NCBI GenBank assembly: GCA_943369485.1 | Contig: CALRNH020000018.1 | Location: 1-49,327, forward strand | DNA: 49,327 nucleotides | From: ATX-6F1 sp943369485 | GTDB lineage: Bacteria; Cyanobacteriota; Cyanobacteriia; PCC-6307; Cyanobiaceae | Reading direction: 5' to 3' | Shown: one piece after another, positions 49,155-49,327 of the stretch | Layout of the letters: each line of letters opens with the position of its first letter | How positions within the stretch are numbered: the first letter of the stretch is position 1 | Notes under the pieces: generated by a model | The model's input: only the letters and a program-made list of their open reading frames with translations | Databases searched by the model: none | What the model was told of the DNA's origin: nothing | Translations under genes and position numbers: made by a program

Positions 49155-49327
49155 CCGCCATCCCCCTAGAGGCGGCGGCTAGGAGGCCGCTGAAATAGCC
49201 GCCAATTCGTGACCGGATGGCCTTGGCGAAGTTTCGCCGGCTGAGGTGAACGCCACGCGGGGGGCTGTTTCGGCGATTGCTCTGCTGCTTTCAGCCGCCA
49301 GTCCCCGCCCTGGGGGGCTGAACCTGC

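Overview
The window looks like chromosome of a high-GC picocyanobacterium of the Synechococcus/Cyanobium type. The reasons are a complete urtABCDE urea transporter beside ureEFG, NtcA-type promoter boxes, a plant-type ferredoxin, a ctaCDE oxidase of cyanobacterial type, the speE-speB and gcvT-aspS gene pairs, and several HIP1 octamers (GCGATCGC, for example at 12486, 22476, 23120 and 23393). No rRNA or CRISPR array was seen. One tRNA is present, tRNA-Val(UAC) at 44169-44240.

Layout. Positions 1-1920 are accessory: a HEPN-like/minimal nucleotidyltransferase pair whose first gene carries an in-frame stop near its expected start, a mazEF toxin-antitoxin pair, and a frameshifted stub of a DUF429 gene. 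Positions 1919-5811 (minus) hold Coq4-like, LemA, DUF2207 and MOSC genes. Positions 5949-10067 encode a probable tripartite efflux system: FUSC permease, two-helix small protein and HlyD adaptor on the minus strand, with a TolC channel divergent. Positions 10182-13205 hold a MarR regulator, an NmrA-like NAD(P)-binding protein behind a 12-bp palindrome, and an unusual 4Fe-4S/SCP2 fusion protein. This is the best candidate here for an undescribed redox module.

Positions 13343-21595 form the urea nitrogen block: ureD diverges from ureEFG across a perfect NtcA box, then urtABCDE follows behind its own NtcA-type promoter. The structural genes ureABC are not next to ureD, where related genomes carry them. 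Positions 21623-25809 hold pabC-pabB-queC (minus), an ecotin-type protease inhibitor (plus) and queE (minus). Positions 25929-30807 are a type I secretion-like operon: PpiC-type isomerase, ABC exporter with an N-terminal cyclic-nucleotide-binding-like domain, and HlyD adaptor.

Positions 30824-40727 are mostly minus-strand housekeeping genes: pyrG, dps, aspS, gcvT, speB, speE, mazG, a DUF2227 gene and a small membrane protein. Two short plus-strand genes, one Cys-rich and one a lone cyclic-nucleotide-binding domain, sit between gcvT and speB. Positions 40847-44114 hold a 31-residue membrane peptide and ctaCDE. From tRNA-Val to about 46970 the DNA looks like a decayed island: an IS3-family transposase wreck, three CsbD/DUF1328 stress genes, and a tRNA 3'-end-like fragment at its far end. 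The right end has ferredoxin, a small membrane protein and a DEDDh exonuclease, then about 0.8 kb with no confident gene.

How the parts work together: the Urt transporter imports urea and UreD-G would mature urease, both under nitrogen control. SpeB releases urea from agmatine and feeds putrescine to SpeE, which links polyamine synthesis to the same urea pool. QueC and QueE belong to 7-deazaguanine synthesis, and PabB/PabC to folate synthesis.
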